Assembly: GCF_964355755.1 (NCBI RefSeq) | Contig: NC_092678.1 | Span: 20,122,922 to 20,186,921 of the forward strand | Source of the DNA: Antedon mediterranea | Taxonomy: Eukaryota; Echinodermata; Crinoidea; Comatulida; Antedonidae | Direction: 5' to 3' | DNA: 64,000 bases | Shown here: positions 47,471-59,500 of the stretch, piece by piece | Layout of the letters: each line of letters starts with the position of its first letter | Numbering within the stretch: position 1 is the first letter of the stretch | The notes under the pieces: generated by a model | What the model was told of the DNA's origin: nothing | Databases searched by the model: none | The model's input: the letters and a program-made list of their open reading frames with translations, nothing else | Position numbers and translations under genes: made by a program

Positions 47471-47852
47471 TTAAAGCCTATTTTCCACTAGGCGAATTTG
47501 TTCGCGCGAATCGAAAGCGTCATGCTATGCGCATGCGTATTCGAGTTTCTGTCTGTCATACTCCCTTCTTCGACGAATTCTAGTTCCTTTGATTTTTCGC
47601 TTCACGAAATTTACTAGTTCGAATTGTTTCTACTTTTTGCGAAGCGAAATATTGCGCAACCAATCAGAGCTCAGGAAATGAGCTATGACGCTTTCATGAG
47701 CACTCATGCGAATCGAAATGCTCGGCAACCACGCGAGGAACATGAACGTCGCAGCTATTCGCTCCTGTAGTGGAAAAATTTTAGGCGATTTTTTTCTCTT
47801 CGAAACGTTGGATTCGCGCGAACAAATTCGCCTAGTGGAAAATCGGCTTAAA
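47471..47852. mobile_element. Long-terminal-inverted-repeat MITE (TTCCACTAGGCGAATTTG)
   Basis: The left end TTAAAGCCTATTTTCCACTA continues to GGCGAATTTGTTCGCGCGAA. The right end TTCGCGCGAACAAATTCGCC continues to TAGTGGAAAATCGGCTTAA. About 40 bases match as inverted repeats. The element is 382 bp, non-coding, and carries an inner CTTCGACG/CGTCGCAG area without clear structure. Its AAGC...TTCCACTAG tips recall family B (AAGCTTGGTTCCCACTAG), so the two may be related. Confidence 0.75.
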
Positions 47853-48149
47853 ATTGCCTGAAACGTACTCTTATTTCGTCGAAAATAAATTTTGAAAATT
47901 TTAAGCGCGCGTACGCATGCGTTACATGCGCTACGCACGTAATTGTATTGCCATATGATGATTTATGCCCTGGAATTTATGAGTACCAAATTGTATTTAA
48001 TTGTGATTCATGGTTGTGAAGATATGATTACAAACGTGATTTCGTTAAATCGTGCGTAGACCGCGTAATTTTTTTATTGCGCACCGTGAAAACATAACCA
48101 CATCGATTCCTGGTCATAAGGAATATACTGTGAAAAATTGACTTAGCTA

Positions 48150-48255
48150 GATTAAACTGATATCAAGATAAGGTCAGAAAGCGATAAAACGCATAGTGAT
48201 ACCGGACCGACAGACCGACATAGTGAACTATAGAGTCGCTTCCACGCGACTAAAA
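48150..48255. repeat. GACCGACAGACCGAC dispersed repeat
   Basis: CGGACCGACAGACCGACATA followed by GTCGCTTCCACGCGACT is a diverged relative of the blocks at 26032-26150 and 47165-47262. Confidence 0.4.
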
Positions 48256-48568
48256 ACACACAGAGGGGTGAATGTGTGTGTTTTTTGTATTGGTTCATGC
48301 TTTGATGTATCCACTTGCATGTAGGCCCTAGCATTTATTCTTTTGTTATTATAGACACAATATATATATGTTACCAAATTAATACCATTAATAAAATTAA
48401 TTAATAAATAAAAACGGAATATAAGCGTTAATTCATAGACAACAAAATCTAAAAATAATGCATGAACTACAGGAAAACGCTATACAAAATAGACGCGCGC
48501 GCCCTCAGCGTGCGAATTCTTTGACACAAAAATGGCTTCTAATTTTCAATGTCGTAACTCTTTATATA

Positions 48569-48590
48569 TTCAATTCAATTCAATTCAATT
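48569..48590 (-). repeat. LINE 3' terminal microsatellite (TTGAA)n
   Basis: About four units of TTGAA on the minus strand immediately follow the LINE 3'UTR. CR1/L2-type elements end in short tandem repeats instead of poly(A), so this marks the element's 3' terminus. Confidence 0.75.
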
Positions 48591-48663
48591 AACATTTTTT
48601 TCACGTCCAAAAGACAAAAGTAACAAACACAAAATGGCAAGTGATAAAACAAGAAAATGGACA

Positions 48664-48710
48664 AAGGCAAATCCCAAAAAGATTACAATCTTGTGACGGG
48701 ATTGCCTTTA
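48664..48710 (-). other. LINE 3' UTR stem-loop
   Basis: On the minus strand AAAGGCAATCCC pairs with GGGATTTGCCTTT (one bulged base), enclosing a second AAGATT/AATCTT stem. Such 3' hairpins before a terminal microsatellite are the template-recognition feature of several CR1/L2-like LINEs. Confidence 0.6.
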
Positions 48711-49260
48711 TAATATAGGCCTATTTAAATTAAGAGAAGAAAAAAATATAAATAAAGAAAATAAATTAATTAAACAATAAAGAAATACAAAATATATATA
48801 AAACCAGTAGATAAAAGTTGGAATAAAAAGTAAAAAAAGAAGAACAGAAAAAAGTACAGCTGCATGGTATATAGCGAATATGATGACAACCAAATGAATA
48901 ATAAAGGTAGCAAGTCACGGAACATGGAAACAACGACCATATCAAACAGATCGATCAGTAATGAGACAAAAGGTAATTTTTAATGTTATTATTGAATGAA
49001 TAGCGGTTAGCAGCACAGGAAATTGAGGGGGGTAAATTGTTAAACAATAGAGGTCCAGAATATCTAATGCTATGTTGAAAATAATTGGTGTTATGGTTAG
49101 GGATAATAATATATGTTATTTCTTGTTCTAGTGTAATATTTATGAACGGTATTATTAGGAGCGAAAAGGTCGTTAAGATGGCAAGGGAGAAGTGAGTAAG
49201 TGGCCAAAAAAACAAAGACACCTTGCTGGGATAGGTTAATGTCCGAGAGTTTGAGAAGAT

Positions 49261-49805
49261 TTAGTTTGGAGAATAAGTGGGAGGAATGTGACAGTGGATG
49301 AGCGCCAGATATAGTCCTGATAGCTTTTTTTGTAAGATAGAGAGTTTAATGATGTTTGTATGGTAAGTGTTGGCCCAGACAATGTTACCATAGCTCAAAT
49401 AAGGAAGGATGAGTGTGCAATAAAGGGTCCTGAGAATATTAGTTGGGAGGAAGGAAGAAAGCCTAGAAATGATCCCAAGGTTCTTAGACACTTTGTTCTC
49501 AATTTCTTGGATATGGGGTTTCCATGAGAGAGAGTTGTCGATGATAATGCCAAGAAATTTATTATACTTTACAGAGGGGATTTCTTGATTATCAATAACG
49601 GCTTTAAGTGGGGACACTTCAATACCTCTAGTCAACTGCGGGGTTCCGAATAGGATGTAACTACATTTATTATGATTGAGGGAGAGTTTGTTGGCAATAA
49701 AGTACTGGGACAAGGGGATAACGTTGGTATTAAAGGTGTCAAAAAGAGTTTGGATATTTTTGTTGGCATGAAAAACTGTAGTGTCATCAGCATATAGAAA
49801 AACAT
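49261..49805 (-). pseudogene. LINE reverse transcriptase, YADD box and thumb
   Basis: The frame is open from upstream of YADDTTVFHANKNI through LSLNHNKCSYILFGTP, KYNKFLGIIIDNSLSW and LPYLSYGNIVWANTY. A frameshift in a run of A near 49330 moves the conserved AIRTISGAHPLSHS continuation into another frame. No ATG is expected here because this is the middle of ORF2. Confidence 0.8.
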
Positions 49806-50372
49806 TTAGCAGGTTCGGTGGATATCATTAATGTAAAGGGTGAACAGAAGAGGGCCAAGTAAGGAGCCCTGGGGAACGCCACAGGTGATAGGGCAAAAAT
49901 TAGAAATAGAGTTAAAATATTTAGTACATTGGGAGCGGTTAGTGAGATAGCTTTTGAAAACGTTTAAGGCGGGTCCTCGGATTCCATAGTGAGACAATTT
50001 AAAAAGAAGAATATTATGATCAATGGTGTCGAAAGCCTTGGAAAGGTCGATGAAAAGTCCGATTCCAAATTGACGATTTTCGAATGCATGAATAATTTTG
50101 TTAGTGAGGTCGATCAAAGCCATGGAGGTGTTATGTCCTTTTCTAAAGCCATATTGTCTCTTGAAGAGGATGTTATGTTTGCTGATAAATGAAAATGTTC
50201 TATCATAGATAACTCTTTCCAAGGCTTTCGAAAAGATTGACAGGATGGAGATAGGACGATAGTTAGAAAGGTTGGATTTGGGGCCAGATTTGTAAACAGG
50301 GGTAACGCGCGCCAGCTTCAACCTGTTCGGAAAAACACCTTTGCAGAGGACAAGATTAAAAATGTGACACAA
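49806..50372 (-). pseudogene. LINE reverse transcriptase domain, 5' part
   Basis: The 188-codon frame covers RT palm and fingers up to just before the YADD box. Visible motifs are [51 protein letters not shown] and [13 protein letters not shown]. It ends at a stop after INDIHRTC, and the catalytic YADD lies in the next frame, so this copy cannot make active enzyme. Confidence 0.85.
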
Positions 50373-51575
50373 GGGAACGGAGACAAGGTTGATAACATGT
50401 TTAATGGCTTTAGTATGGAAATCATCAGTACCAGGAGCTTTATTGTTATCGAAGGAGGAGATAATTCTTATGATATCATCTTCTAGGACGGGGGTTGGTT
50501 AAGAACATTGATTTCGGATTTGGTTGAGGAAGAAATTCTTTGAAAGAAACATTGCTGGGAGGGATTTTGTTAGCAAGGGAGGGTCCGATTTCGACAAAAA
50601 AATCATTAAATGCTTTAGAAATAATGACGGGTCTTTAGTTGGTACTCCGTTACAGTTGACAGGGGTATTGCCTTTGTGTTGGTTTCGGTTTTTATGGTTC
50701 AATAAAGAGTTAATTGATTTCCAGGTTGCCTTAATATCATTTTTTTGCTTGGTGAAAATATCATGAAAGTGGATTCTTTTGGCAATTTTGATAGTGGAGT
50801 TAAGTTTATTACGATATCGTTTATATTTGATTTCATTGGCAGGAGAAGGGCGGTGAAGAAATTTTGCATAGCGTTTATGTTTATACTTTATTGATTTTAG
50901 CAGTCCATTGACATCCAAGATTTAATTTTTTTGTTCTTGTTTGTATTGTTCCTTTTCAGTAACGGGAAGTGTTGGTCATAAAGGGCTTTAAGTGTGTTAT
51001 CAAAGAGGTCATAAGCAAAGTCAGGATCATTAGAATTAAGGATATCAAACCAAGTTTGATTAGAGACATCATGGTAAAAGTTGTTAAGAGACGTATTGTT
51101 AATCTGTCTGAGAGATGGGATCTCTTCATTGTTTGAGCTGTAGTGGCAAAACTATCAGAGAGGTTTGAAATATTAAAAACAGGGAGATGATCAGAGATAT
51201 CACTATATAGCAGACCACTTATATGAGAACAATCAAATTGATTTGTAATAATATTATCTAAATAATGAGGCAGTTCGTCGACTATACTGTTCTAAGTCGT
51301 CGATCTTGTCCATCATGGTTCGGTTTTCTGCTACAAGATTTTCATTTTCGCGGCGAATTATATCAATGTCGCCCGCAGTTGAGGCGTTGTCCATGGTTAC
51401 GCTGTTGTAAACAGATTCCGAGACCGCGTCTAAAATATGTTTACTAATTGCAGAAATTAACACTTTGTTGGTTGTTATGGCTCTGTCGTGGTTGTTCGCA
51501 GAGCGCCATCTATTGTTGTGACGTCACACCGCAGAACTCTATTTTTTGATGATCATTCTGGTATATTCTTTGCTC

Positions 51576-53420
51576 CACGTGTGCCGTGCGGAAGCCGATC
51601 ACACCGGCGGCCGGCCGCGCTTCACTCTCCGGTCGCCGTATCAGTTTAGCGCGATGTTATGCACTCCGCCGGCCGCTATTCAATTCGACTTCCTGTGGTG
51701 CTAAGTGGCCGTTAGTATGGAGCGCCCATATCTACGTTTTCTATACTGTTCAGTGTTATAACAAATTCTTGGTGACCAAAAGAATTAAAAGAAAAAATAA
51801 TTTAAATGGAACTAGTTGAATATTTATTAGCAACAATTTTACTTTTTTCATTAACATTCAAAGAAGTTGGAACTGCTTTTGCTTTTTCTTTCAAACTAAA
51901 CTTAACTTAACTTTTTCCTTTCAAATAATCAAATACCCGTCTAAAGGGTCTTTCACACCTGTTCCGGTACGGCACCGGAAAATCCAATCGAACGTCGATG
52001 TTTCGTTTTCACGCGGCTACTCGCATATCGATTGGCGCATAGCCTCGTGGATCGTCGTGAAAAAGAAACATTGATGTTCGATTCGCCGGACCGGAACCGT
52101 GCCGGAACGCGATTTTTTTTTTCGTACATAAGTTGGGGACCCCTTCATGAAACGTCACAAAATAAACATGAATAATTCATCAGTTAAATTTGTTGTTCCG
52201 TGTGCACCCAAGCGTATAGCAACAAGAAGTGATTACACAACTGCGATACGATACTTTCTACAGTAGGCCTAGGATTCCAAGTCAATTCACGTGATTGCCT
52301 TCGCGCACTCTTCTTCACACAAAATGTGTCGAGTCGAGGCTAATCGACAGCTAGGCAAGACATTAAACTAAGTAGTAATTCATTGGACATAGCCCAAAGA
52401 AAGCTTAGACCCACAAGAATAAAGAATGTGTATAATTTGTGTACTGTATTTTTTTAATTCTGCTATTTTATTATCAAACAATATGCATGTACTCAAAGGA
52501 ATTTTAAAAATGCGCGTATATGAACACATGGGATGGGAAGATTTCACCCACGAGAATAAAAAATGTATTTTTGTGTAATGTTTATTGTTTAATTTTGCTG
52601 ACTTATTACTCGGATTGTGTCATACCAAAGATAGTAAGTGTAACTATCTTTGGTCATACCTAACACACACACGTCACACAGCTACTACTACTACTACTAG
52701 AATAGACATGGGTTTAGAGACTAATAATTAGGCCTAATAGTATTAATAGAAACTATAGTTTTAACACGTAATTCTTTAGTAATAAATTATATTAAAAACA
52801 CCATAAACTAAAGGCTGATTATTTCGACAATCCACACAAAACGCCGCTATTCTTCTATGAAATCGCACGCCGCAACAACAGCGGAGATAGGCCTAGAATC
52901 GCACTTGTGTAATCACTTCTTGTTGCTATACGCTTGGGTGCACACGGAACAAGAACATTTAACTGATGAATTATTCATGTTTATTTTGTGACGTTTCATG
53001 AGGGGGTCCCCAACTTATGTACGAAAAAAAAAATCGCTGCCGGAACAGGTGTGAAAGACCCTTTATTAAGGCTTGAATAACAATATTTAATTTCTTTCTA
53101 CAGTATGTACATTTTATAGCTTTACATTAACATTAAAAATTAGTTAAAAACCTTATTTTTATAACACTTTATCTTGCCAGTACCCATACTTACTAATTAT
53201 AGTTAATAAAAATATGTAAAATATTAATTAATTTATTTCAAATAATCTTAATATCCGTCTAATTAATGTTTATTTTGATTCTCTATAAAAAACGTGTCTC
53301 GGTTGTAAAAGACTCATTGGGCGCTCCATAGCTGCGGGCGGATTGAATCGCGGCCGGATTTAAGCGCGGCGGCCGGAGTGAAGCGCGGCCGGAGTGATCT
53401 GTGTGTGCGACGTGCGTGTA
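51576..53420. mobile_element. Composite GC-rich fold-back region before the TNFR-like gene
   Basis: The left block 51576-51735 (CCGGCCGCGCTTCACTCTCC, GGAGCGCCCATATCTACG) is matched in reverse complement by 53320-53420 (GGGCGCTCCATAGCTGCGGG, GGAGTGAAGCGCGGCCGGAG, TGATCTGTGTGTGCG). Inside them sits the element at 51942-53065. The outer right arm ends only about 35 bases before the TNFR-like start codon, so it probably forms that gene's promoter or 5'UTR. Confidence 0.6.
51942..53065. mobile_element. DNA element with ~200-bp terminal inverted repeats
   Basis: The left end TAAAGGGTCTTTCACACCTG and the right end CAGGTGTGAAAGACCCTTTA match exactly. The arms continue with CGTACATAAGTTGGGGACCC, GAAACGTCACAAAATAAACA, TGAATAATTCATCAGTTAAA and CGTATAGCAACAAGAAGTGA. 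The left arm carries an extra 130-bp palindrome (GGTACGGCACCGG, CATCGATG-like loop, CGGAACCGTGCCGG) missing from the right arm. It has no transposase and is about 1,124 bp. Confidence 0.8.
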
Positions 53421-53454
53421 TTTTCATTTAATCTTACCTTGTACAAGAAATAAA

Positions 53455-53547
53455 ATGGAATTAGACCTATGCCTCCTTCAAATCACTGTTATTATATCAA
53501 TCGCAGTCATTACAGCAGCTCCGGTTGAAATAAATCATCATGTGGTG
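53455..53547 (+). CDS. TNFR-like exon 1 (signal peptide)
   Basis: ATG at 53455 in the context AAATAAAATGG. 31 codons with a hydrophobic core (LLQITVIISIAVITAAP) and probable cleavage after the TAA/APV region. The donor GGTG/GTAAGT is strong and ends in phase 0. Confidence 0.75.
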
Positions 53548-56500
53548 GTAAGTCACAGTCTACTGTCAGTGTCACAGGTGTTGAGTAGTAGGGGTCATGC
53601 TAATCTTTGCCGGGTAGGGTTTTATGATATATTGAATGTTATCAGGTACATGCTAAAGCTACTAGCTAGGCTAGGCTAGGCCAGGCCTAACTTAGTCTAG
53701 GCTAGGCCTAACATAATATTTAATGTTTTTTGTGATATTTACTTAATTTAATTGTACGTTCTATACATTTTTTAATGTAAAACTGTCAAAATGCTGATTG
53801 TGTTTTGACCGAAAATGGAGACCGCCCTCGAGCCCAACATATTAATTAGACTAATTAGACAATCAGGCGCATTATAAAAATTGCAGTGGCTGCATCTATG
53901 GCTATTTATTGACCCTACGGCCCTCGTAACCCAAAACAAACACATCCCTCTACTACTAGGAAAATGGTGAGAAAAGATGATGGCCAATAAAGAAGATGAT
54001 GACTAAAAAAAAAAGAAAAAGATACCAACTGTAACTGCCCTAAAAATAATGCGAGTGATATTCGTTATTCAAGTCCAACACCCAAGGTGCTCCTGTATTC
54101 CTGTTTCTTGAATGTGAACCAGATTACTAAAACAAAACATAACAATGACCTATAAATGCATGTCTAGCAATATGTGTGGCTCCTTAACCCTTTCACCTCT
54201 ATGCGTAATGTATATTTTAATAAATTGCAAAATACTAATTGAGATAATTGTGTAATTATTTTTGTGGTGTGTGATGGGCAAAGGGTTAGTCTATTGTTAG
54301 GTATAAAAACAAATGTAATTTGCATATTGATGACGTCATGTGACGTCATTACAGGTATTTTGGATTTCGTGTTTTTTATCAAATCAATGATAAAAACTAT
54401 ATTTTCTATAAGAAATTCTTATGGAATACGTTTTTCCAACTGGATATTGATAAAGATACGTATAACAAATAAAAATATTTAAAAAAATTGAATTATTTTT
54501 ATTGTTTTATAAAAAGTATGCACAAATCAAAGTTTTGGGGCAAAATCGTGAAAATAATGACATTTTCCAAAAATTCACTATACGGTAGTACAAAACTAAC
54601 TATTGTTTCAGATTTTTTTTTTTTGCGTGTTGTGATAAACACAATGTTGCCCTATTGGGGCTGGTAAATTTTGGTTACTTTCAAAATGGCCGCCATTACG
54701 CTACTCAAAACAACTTTCCAAGATAGAATACTATTATATACACTATACTATACATAATATAACTATAGAGGGCGCATGATTTTCAAGACAATAATACAGC
54801 TATAGAGGGCCGTTTTTTTTGCTGGAAAAATTTTTTAATGATCCCAAATGGTCCCAAAATTTTATGGAATGTAATTAAAGTCACTAGCTGTGATCATACA
54901 TCCTCTCCTCTCTAATGCTAGATACCTCCTCACATGGTCCTAAAATGACGTCATTTTCTTAATAATGTGTGAATGTTTTTAAATTGGGTATGCTCAAGAG
55001 GTGCGAAAGTGCAGTTAACGCAGGCCTAGACCTACAAAATTATGTACGACGGTACGTTGTATATGCTAAAAATATATCTAGCAAACGAACACTCGTATCG
55101 TTGTTGAACGTGCAGATAATATAGGCCAAAGCACAGGGAAAAGCGTTTCTGTTGGGGGAGAAATTTATACCATCCCGGCTCAATTATTTATTACCCAACA
55201 ACACAGAAGCCGGCGACCGGCCTTGCTGTTTATATAGTCCGCAATAAATGCACGTGTTTGTTTAGCTAAATCCTCGTTAGACTCTACCATTTCCCGAATG
55301 TTATTTTGTTTACTCTACTGACGCACTGCACGCACGAGGAAACTTTATTAAGGGTAAAATATGAAACTACATTATTGGAGCCTAAAATGCATAACGCATA
55401 AATATTGATTTCGATAAGATCATTCATTGAAGACTATGTTTGTTTTGAATCTGAAAAGTACACCCCTATCGAAAAATAGACAATCCCGGTAAATAGCCGA
55501 CAGTCGGCTGTCGAGTCGTCAATCGTTTGTGCAGCGCAACACGTGATAGTTTGCGTAGACTCCATCATCCATGTGTCGTGTAATGTCTGTCTCTCTGTGC
55601 AGTATACCTCCATCATATTGAAATAACAAAGAGACGCCTGGTACAACGAAACAAGTTGACGAAAATGGAGCTTGAAGTAAACAACATTATAACGAACAAA
55701 ATAAATGCTTGAAGATCGACAAATGGACCTTTTAGTTGGACTTTATGCTTTTTCCAAAATGATTATTTGATTATCTATTTTATCATACCAAAATGGCTAA
55801 AGTAGCCGTTTTATTTTTCGCCAATCTGGAAACGTTTTCGCCCATGGCGACTTGGCGATCGGCCAGTGCGAGCCCAGGCCATCCGACTGGCTTTACAATG
55901 CACCGATATTCATAACATAACATAACACATTAGTATTTTATCAAAAGCCATAGGGAACTGCTGCGTTGATGTTTTTGAGAAAATTGAAAACTATCAACAT
56001 GTAAGTGAATAAGAAGCAAATAAACACAAAAACAAAACCATTTATTATTTTTAATTTTGTGATGAAAAACTTGATCCAGGCATGCTGATAGAGGCTGTTG
56101 TGACTGTTATCGCGACAGGCCGGTGAGGCTGCATTAAATAGGCCTAACATTTTTGCATGCGGTCATGTTTTTATTTTTGTTGTTGTTTTTGTTTTATTGT
56201 TTGCAAATTACAATTTAGATTTTTCATCCAACCTACACATTTATTTGATGTATTTACCAAAAAATTTAGCGATTTTAATGGATTTTAGATTTGCAATTTT
56301 GCGTTAAAAAAATCAACAATTTTATGTTGTTGTTAGAGGGCTTTTTGCGCATGTTTTTCCCATTGTCTAAAAAATGCCCAAAAAGTCTTTAAATGATTCG
56401 TAACTTTTGAGTGTGTGAATTGACTTCTTTTTTTGCATTGCATAGAATGTAATACAGTATGTATTTTAGTAAGGTTATTTATATTGACAGGTAGGTATTT

Positions 56501-59500
56501 CTGAAATTCAACATAAAATATTGTTTAAAAATGTTAAAATGTGAAAAAAATATATATATTGTGTTAATAAACTTTGTGAGTATTGTTAAATATTATTTTT
56601 CGTAAGTTTACATTTTTTTTATAATTCTACTATTTAAATTTATAATTGTAATCATATATTATTTTAATTGATTTTTGAAGCGCCAAAACTAAAAATTAAG
56701 CCTGTGCGTATTATGTGTTCGATTCCATTTCGAGCGCCGGGCCGGACGTAGACGCGGCTGCGCCTACAAGTTAAGTTACTGTATATAGGCCTAACGCCTA
56801 GATTTTTTTCCTTTTTTTTATTCCTGATATTTTATTACAAAAAATACATTACCGTAATACAAAATAATAACAAATATGATCCTCCGTCACCAAAGATTGT
56901 ATAGCGCCCCGGGCGTAAGATAGATAACTGCGCAAGATATTTGTAATCCCTTGGAGGCCATTCCGGCGGACAACTTTAAACCGGGTACTGTAAGTCGTTG
57001 TCAAGGCAATATTGTACTACAATGTTTTGGTCAAAGACGGAGTTGTCTAATGTCTAGTTGTCAATGTAAAGTAAACAAAGGAAACTTTTATTTTACTTGG
57101 TTTACTGTACATAATTTCTTCCCTTTTTTGTGAATCAACCCTCAAGATGGTTAACTACAGAAACTTCAAGGCGGACCGCAAAATTTGAACCATTTAGATA
57201 TTACGGTAAATCGAAATAGAAGGTGCTATGTTAAATGCATTAAAATGTGTCATTTTTGTTAAAACATGTTGAATTGTACAAAATAAAACCTCCAGAAATT
57301 AACTTGGGTTGGAACGTCTTCAAGTTGTACCTACTGTACAGTAGTTTGCTAGATATTATATCAACTGATCTGATTTAAGGCTAGTGTTTATCAAATTAAA
57401 TTAGTCGAAATGATGACACAGTAGGCTAAAACCTTTACCCAGCTGCAATTTTGTTTTCTAGAAAAGATCTGTTTGCAAAGATTTTATATGTCCTCCCGGA
57501 TATGAGTGCTGTGAGGATATAGATTTATGCGGTGGAGCTAATTGTCAACCATGTATAGGTATGCTATTTATTTAAATAATACGGCGTGGCTAGAGATACC
57601 GTACCATATCTTATGTTCTGGCTGCTAAATGTAAGTAAATGGCTTACGTCATGGCTATCTAATAATAAATGATTAGTTCGTGACTAATGTAATAATAATG
57701 TTGCTAGGTTGTCAACATGGCCCTAGGCTAGGTTAATTTAGCCTAGGCCTGGCCGTAGTATGCAGGGGCGGTCGCAGGACTATTTTAAGGGGGTTGCCCA
57801 AGGGTCACCAGAGGGCCGTAGATATTGAGTATTTGAATTTGTCATTTAACAAAAATTCGATGGAATTTCTCGCACATAAAATTCATGATAAATAGAAATG
57901 AGACTTTGGCTACAGTAGCAAACAGATCGTATCACGCCTGTTTTTTCCGCTGGGAAAACACAAGCGACAAACAATAGGCATTTTTTTCGTACAATGCGAA
58001 ATTCAAAGGAGATCCCAGACGAAGGTACTTCCGGTAATGTGATAGATTCTAGCAATTAAAATCATTAATACAATTATTATTATTATTAATTAATAATTAA
58101 AACAATTTAGAAAAAAAGGTGAAGCTGCATCATTTTTGTCTCATTAAAAAGATTCATTCGGTTGGAATTACAAATAAAATGTAATAGTTAATTATATCTC
58201 AACCGTAATAGTAAATAACGATTATTTATTTACTTGACGTTTCGCCCACTATCAGTTGGCTTTCTCAAAGTGTAGTGACACGTATGTCACAGTTGACCTC
58301 TAGATGACGGGGTCAACACATTGGTCCACACTTGAATTTGTACCCGCCCTCATCTCTATTAAAATTGGGGATCTTCCTGATCCAGATGGATTCCTTAACC
58401 CAGCGTCTTAATCTGCACTATGTTTGTGTTGCATGCTGTTTGGTGGTTTGTTGCACTGAATAATGATGTAAAAAATGAATTGCCATTCCTATTGGATAGC
58501 CATGACATACCATTTACCATACAGATAGAAGATAAGCCATATCTCTAGCCACAGCATAATAAATTAAAATATTATAAAATTATAGACTATAAGAAAGTTA
58601 ATAGCATTTATGATTGCTGCTCTTGGCAAGCAAATAATTGTTCAATTTTGTTCAGTCATTGTAGCATTTTGTTAGGAGCTTGGATGCATAGTAACACACT
58701 TTTACTTAATTTTCTTATCTCAATAGATGGCACATTCTCTTCTGGTAGAGAAATCTGCCAAAATTGTAGCAATTGCCTTCAAGGTGAAAAAATGATTGAA
58801 GTGTGTACTCGTACAAGTGACACGATTTGTGAATGCCCTGCTGGCAATTATATAACCAGTTATAGAGTCTGCAAGCCATGTAGCACATGCAGTGAGGGAG
58901 AAGACTGTGGAAAGTGTCAACTCACAATAACAATAAGATCAACGTTAATAACCGCAAAAACAGCAGTACCTGGTATGTTTCAAATGACCTCTTTTCTTTA
59001 GTATTCTTCTTTCTTTCTCACATATCTTTAAAATGTGTAAACATACATTTCACAACTTTGTCAAAATATGTATCTTTACATGTTTTGAAATTGCTATCTT
59101 TATATGTAGTATCGTCGTTGAAAATTAATTATTATATAATTATTTTCTTTTGGCATAATCTTTTTCTATTGTGCAATATTCTAATATGACATGCACGTGG
59201 TGTTTGTTCTGCTTCAAAGTGTTCAAAATCGATTTTTTTTTAATGTCTTCAATTTTGTTTTGTTGATTTGTCTTCAATTCATTATTTTATTTTGTAACAT
59301 TTTTTTTACTGCATATCGTTTGATTTATTATTTTTTATTTTACAGCAAGTGAGACGTCTATAGCCAAACATGGATCACCTTGTCAGTGCAACTGTAAACA
59401 AGATACCATGGTACCATGGTATTATCTGCTTCTAACGGCTGTTTGCAGTCCAGGTAATGAACTTACACTGTACTATGATTATAATATTGTATAATAATTC

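Larger units (their letters stand above)
48591..51500 (-). pseudogene. CR1/jockey-type LINE, internally deleted and frameshifted
   Basis: Order on the minus strand: a piece of ORF1 (51463-51270, coiled coil ending KIDDLEQYSRR), then directly the end of the endonuclease (LDNIITNQFD, SDISDHLPVF, about 51260-51150), the linker (50918-50499), reverse transcriptase (50372-49806: [41 protein letters not shown]), the YADD box at about 49794-49783, and thumb/C-terminal parts (YNKFLGIIID, YGNIVWAN). The end is HSIRYSGPLLFNNLPPSI at 49221-48958. Frame changes occur between the INDI segment and YADD, and in an A7 run near 49330. The RT fits the jockey superfamily, probably CR1-like; the exact clade is not decided. 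Confidence 0.85.

Noticed and set aside
56951-57133. 60-codon ORF with several cysteines before the TNFR exon 2
   Set aside because: It does not fit TNFR spacing or the splice phase between exons 1 and 2; at most a non-coding exon with a donor at about 56992.
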